Positions 15,518 through 17,198 of a stretch of 17,198 nt of DNA are shown in pieces; the stretch's first letter is position 1; each line of letters opens with the position of its first letter. The notes under the pieces were generated by a model, which saw only the letters and a program-made list of their open reading frames with translations, ran no database searches and was not told the origin of the DNA. A program made the position numbers and the translations under genes. The DNA comes from CAYLNK01 sp964384675 (GTDB lineage: Bacteria; Acidobacteriota; Thermoanaerobaculia; UBA5066): contig CAYLNK010000121.1 in NCBI GenBank assembly GCA_964384675.1, positions 1-17,198 on the forward strand, given 5' to 3'.

Positions 15518-15523
15518 ATTCTA
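15518..15523 (-). promoter_or_regulatory. Candidate -10 (TAGAAT, minus strand) for the TonB_C-like gene
   Basis: On the minus strand TAGAAT reads from 15523 to 15518, including the polA stop TAG, and lies nine bases before the ATG at 15508. A transcript starting about seven bases after it would be nearly leaderless. The same hexamer precedes the 9594 gene. No clear -35 is seen. Confidence 0.35.
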
Positions 15524-17198
15524 TCCCTTCGCCTCTCCCCAGTTCGGCCCGATCCCGACGTCGACCGTGAGCGGCACCGCGAGCGATGCGGCCCCTTCCA
15601 TCGTCTCCTTCGCCAGGGACGTGGTCCGCTCCGCGTCGTCGGCGTCGCATTCGAGCACCAGCTCGTCATGGACCTGCAGGAGGAGCCGGGCGGTGGGGAT
15701 CCGCGCGGACAGCTCGGCGTCGAGGGCGATCATCGCCTTCTTGATCAGGTCGGCGGCCGATCCCTGGAAAGGCGCGTTCATCGCCATCCGCTCGGCGTTG
15801 GTCCGCACCGCATGGTTGCGGTCGCCGAGGCCCGGGATCGGCCGGAGCCGTCCGAAGATCGTCTCGGTGGCCCCCCGCTCGCGGGCCTTCACCAGGATCG
15901 CGTCGAGGCAGGCGCGGATCTTCGGGAAGCGGTCGAAGTACGCCTTGATGAACGTCTTCGCCTCGGCCTGCGGGACTCCGAGCTGGCCCGCCAGCGCGTA
16001 CGGCCCCATGCCGTAGAGGATCCCGAAGTTGATCGTCTTGGCCCCGCGCCGCTGGTCGGGGCTGACGAGCGCCGGGTCGATGCCGAAGATCCGCGCGGCC
16101 GTGGCGCGATGGATGTCCTCCCCGTTCCGGAACACCTCGATCAGCGCCTCGTCGCCGGAGAGGTGCGCCAGGATCCGCAGCTCGATCTGGGAGTAGTCGG
16201 CGGCCACCAGGATCCGCCCCGGCGGCGCCACGAAGGCCCGCCGGATCGTGCGGCCCGCCTCGGAGCGGATCGGGATGTTCTGGAGGTTCGGGTCGTTCGA
16301 GGAGAGCCGGCCGGTGGCCGCCACCGCCTGGTCGAACCGCGTGTGGATCCGCCCGTCGGCCGCCACGTGAAGCGGCAGGGCGTCGGCGTACGTCCCCTTC
16401 AGCTTCGACAGCTCGCGCCATTCGAGGACGAGGCCGGGCAGGGGTCCCGCCGCGCGCCCGGCCAGCTCCTCGAGGACGTCGGAGTCGGTCGCGTACGACT
16501 TCGTCTTCGAGGTCTTCCGGAGGACCGGATAGCCGAGCTTCTCGAACAGGATCCGTCCGAGCTGGGCCGGTGAGCCGACGTTGAAGCTCTCGCCCGCGGC
16601 CCCGTGGATCTCGGCTTCGAGGCGCATCAGGCGGCGCGAGAAGTCGTGCGACATCTCGGCCAGGAAGCGCCGGTCGACCGCGATTCCGGCGGCCTCCATC
16701 CGGGCCAGCACGGGGACGAGGGGCAGCTCGATCTCGTGGAGCACGCGCCGGAGCGGCTCGCCCGCGGCGCCCGCGAGGCGGGGGGCCAGCGCGTCGCGCA
16801 GCTCGAGGGGGACGGCCGCCCGCGGCGCGGCGTAGCGAAGCCCGGCTTCCCCGGAGAGCGCCTCGGCGGAGTCGAAGCCGCCGGCTCCGGCGACCTCCTT
16901 CACGGTCGGGATCGTGTCGGCCGGACGGTCCAGGAACGCCCGCGCGTCTCCCGCCAGGTCGTGGGCGTGGAGCCCGGGCGACACCATGTACGCCTCGAGC
17001 ATCACGTCCTCGGCCCGAGCCGGCGGGGCGACGGCGAGGAGCGCGGCCGCCTGGTGGAGGCGCTTGACGTCATGTGACACGACGGTCACGTGAGCGAGGA
17101 GCGCGGAGAGAGCGCCGCGCCCGTCGCCGTCCTCCAGCGAGAACGCGACGACGCCGTCCGGGAGGGCCACGGCCGCGGCGAGCGGCCGCGGCGGGTAC
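15521..17198 (-). CDS. polA: DNA polymerase I, C-terminal part (5' end outside window)
   Basis: DNA polymerase I fills gaps and replaces RNA primers in replication and repair. About 558 residues are visible, in frame to the window edge, so the N-terminal 5'-nuclease and the start of the 3'-5' exonuclease region lie outside. Numbering from Val at 17170, the polymerase domain has ATGRLSSNDPNLQNIPIR (285-302), motif A DYSQIELRI (325-333), motif B RRGAKTINFGILYG (374-387) and motif C QVHDELV (499-505). The remnant exonuclease domain (about 1-140) has lost Exo II and Exo III acids: KRLHQ replaces the usual KYD region and YAAPRAAV replaces YAAEDADV. Proofreading is therefore predicted to be absent, as in Taq-type enzymes. 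The polymerase end is complete (TAG 15521-15523). Confidence 0.97.
   Translation of the reverse strand, partial: YPPRPLAAAVALPDGVVAFSLEDGDGRGALSALLAHVTVVSHDVKRLHQAAALLAVAPPARAEDVMLEAYMVSPGLHAHDLAGDARAFLDRPADTIPTVKEVAGAGGFDSAEALSGEAGLRYAAPRAAVPLELRDALAPRLAGAAGEPLRRVLHEIELPLVPVLARMEAAGIAVDRRFLAEMSHDFSRRLMRLEAEIHGAAGESFNVGSPAQLGRILFEKLGYPVLRKTSKTKSYATDSDVLEELAGRAAGPLPGLVLEWRELSKLKGTYADALPLHVAADGRIHTRFDQAVAATGRLSSNDPNLQNIPIRSEAGRTIRRAFVAPPGRILVAADYSQIELRILAHLSGDEALIEVFRNGEDIHRATAARIFGIDPALVSPDQRRGAKTINFGILYGMGPYALAGQLGVPQAEAKTFIKAYFDRFPKIRACLDAILVKARERGATETIFGRLRPIPGLGDRNHAVRTNAERMAMNAPFQGSAADLIKKAMIALDAELSARIPTARLLLQVHDELVLECDADDAERTTSLAKETMEGAASLAVPLTVDVGIGPNWGEAKG

Noticed and set aside
14621..16573. 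650-codon open frame on the plus strand
   Set aside because: It is antisense to the TonB_C-like gene and polA, both supported by clear motifs; composition is shadow-like.

Overview
This is a GC-rich bacterial chromosomal segment, densely packed and almost free of intergenic DNA; no gene-less stretch exceeds about 95 bases. It has no tRNA or rRNA gene, insertion sequence, CRISPR array or other mobile element that I can see. The mix of housekeeping genes, NTGA-overlapping starts and multi-domain signalling proteins suits Acidobacteriota or a deltaproteobacterial-type lineage. I assign no taxon with confidence.

Layout, plus strand. 1-2578: the 3' part of mtnA (methionine salvage), tsaD (tRNA t6A modification) and a membrane-anchored HtrA-like protein that has lost its catalytic His and Ser; the three are translationally coupled. 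2630-5523: lepA (EF4), lepB (signal peptidase I, TTG start) and a small DUF4845-like membrane protein, an order I recall from proteobacterial lepA-lepB-DUF4845 loci. 5552-8551: an Hsp15-like S4 RNA-binding protein, a PAP2-family membrane protein (probable CTG start), an ArsA/GET3-type ATPase and an unknown 119-residue protein. 8567-13894: a signalling block with a cNMP-binding/GGDEF protein, a single-domain response regulator, a TPR-like protein with two cNMP-binding domains, an MBL-fold hydrolase, and a HisKA-REC-class III cyclase protein with a PilZ-like C-terminus.

Minus strand, 17198 down to 13845: polA (3' part, with a decayed proofreading domain), a secreted protein with two TonB_C-like domains, and pyrF. 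pyrF meets the cyclase gene tail to tail with a 50-base overlap.

The most interesting part is 8567-13894. It contains a predicted cyclic-nucleotide maker, two predicted cyclic-nucleotide receptors, a possible hydrolase and a GGDEF output, so it can be read as a self-contained second-messenger circuit that links a cyclic mononucleotide to a cyclic dinucleotide. Two features make its chemistry uncertain and worth testing: the GGDEF domain has Asn at the guanine-contacting Asp position, and the cyclase has a Glu/Gly pair where adenylate cyclases have Lys/Asp.
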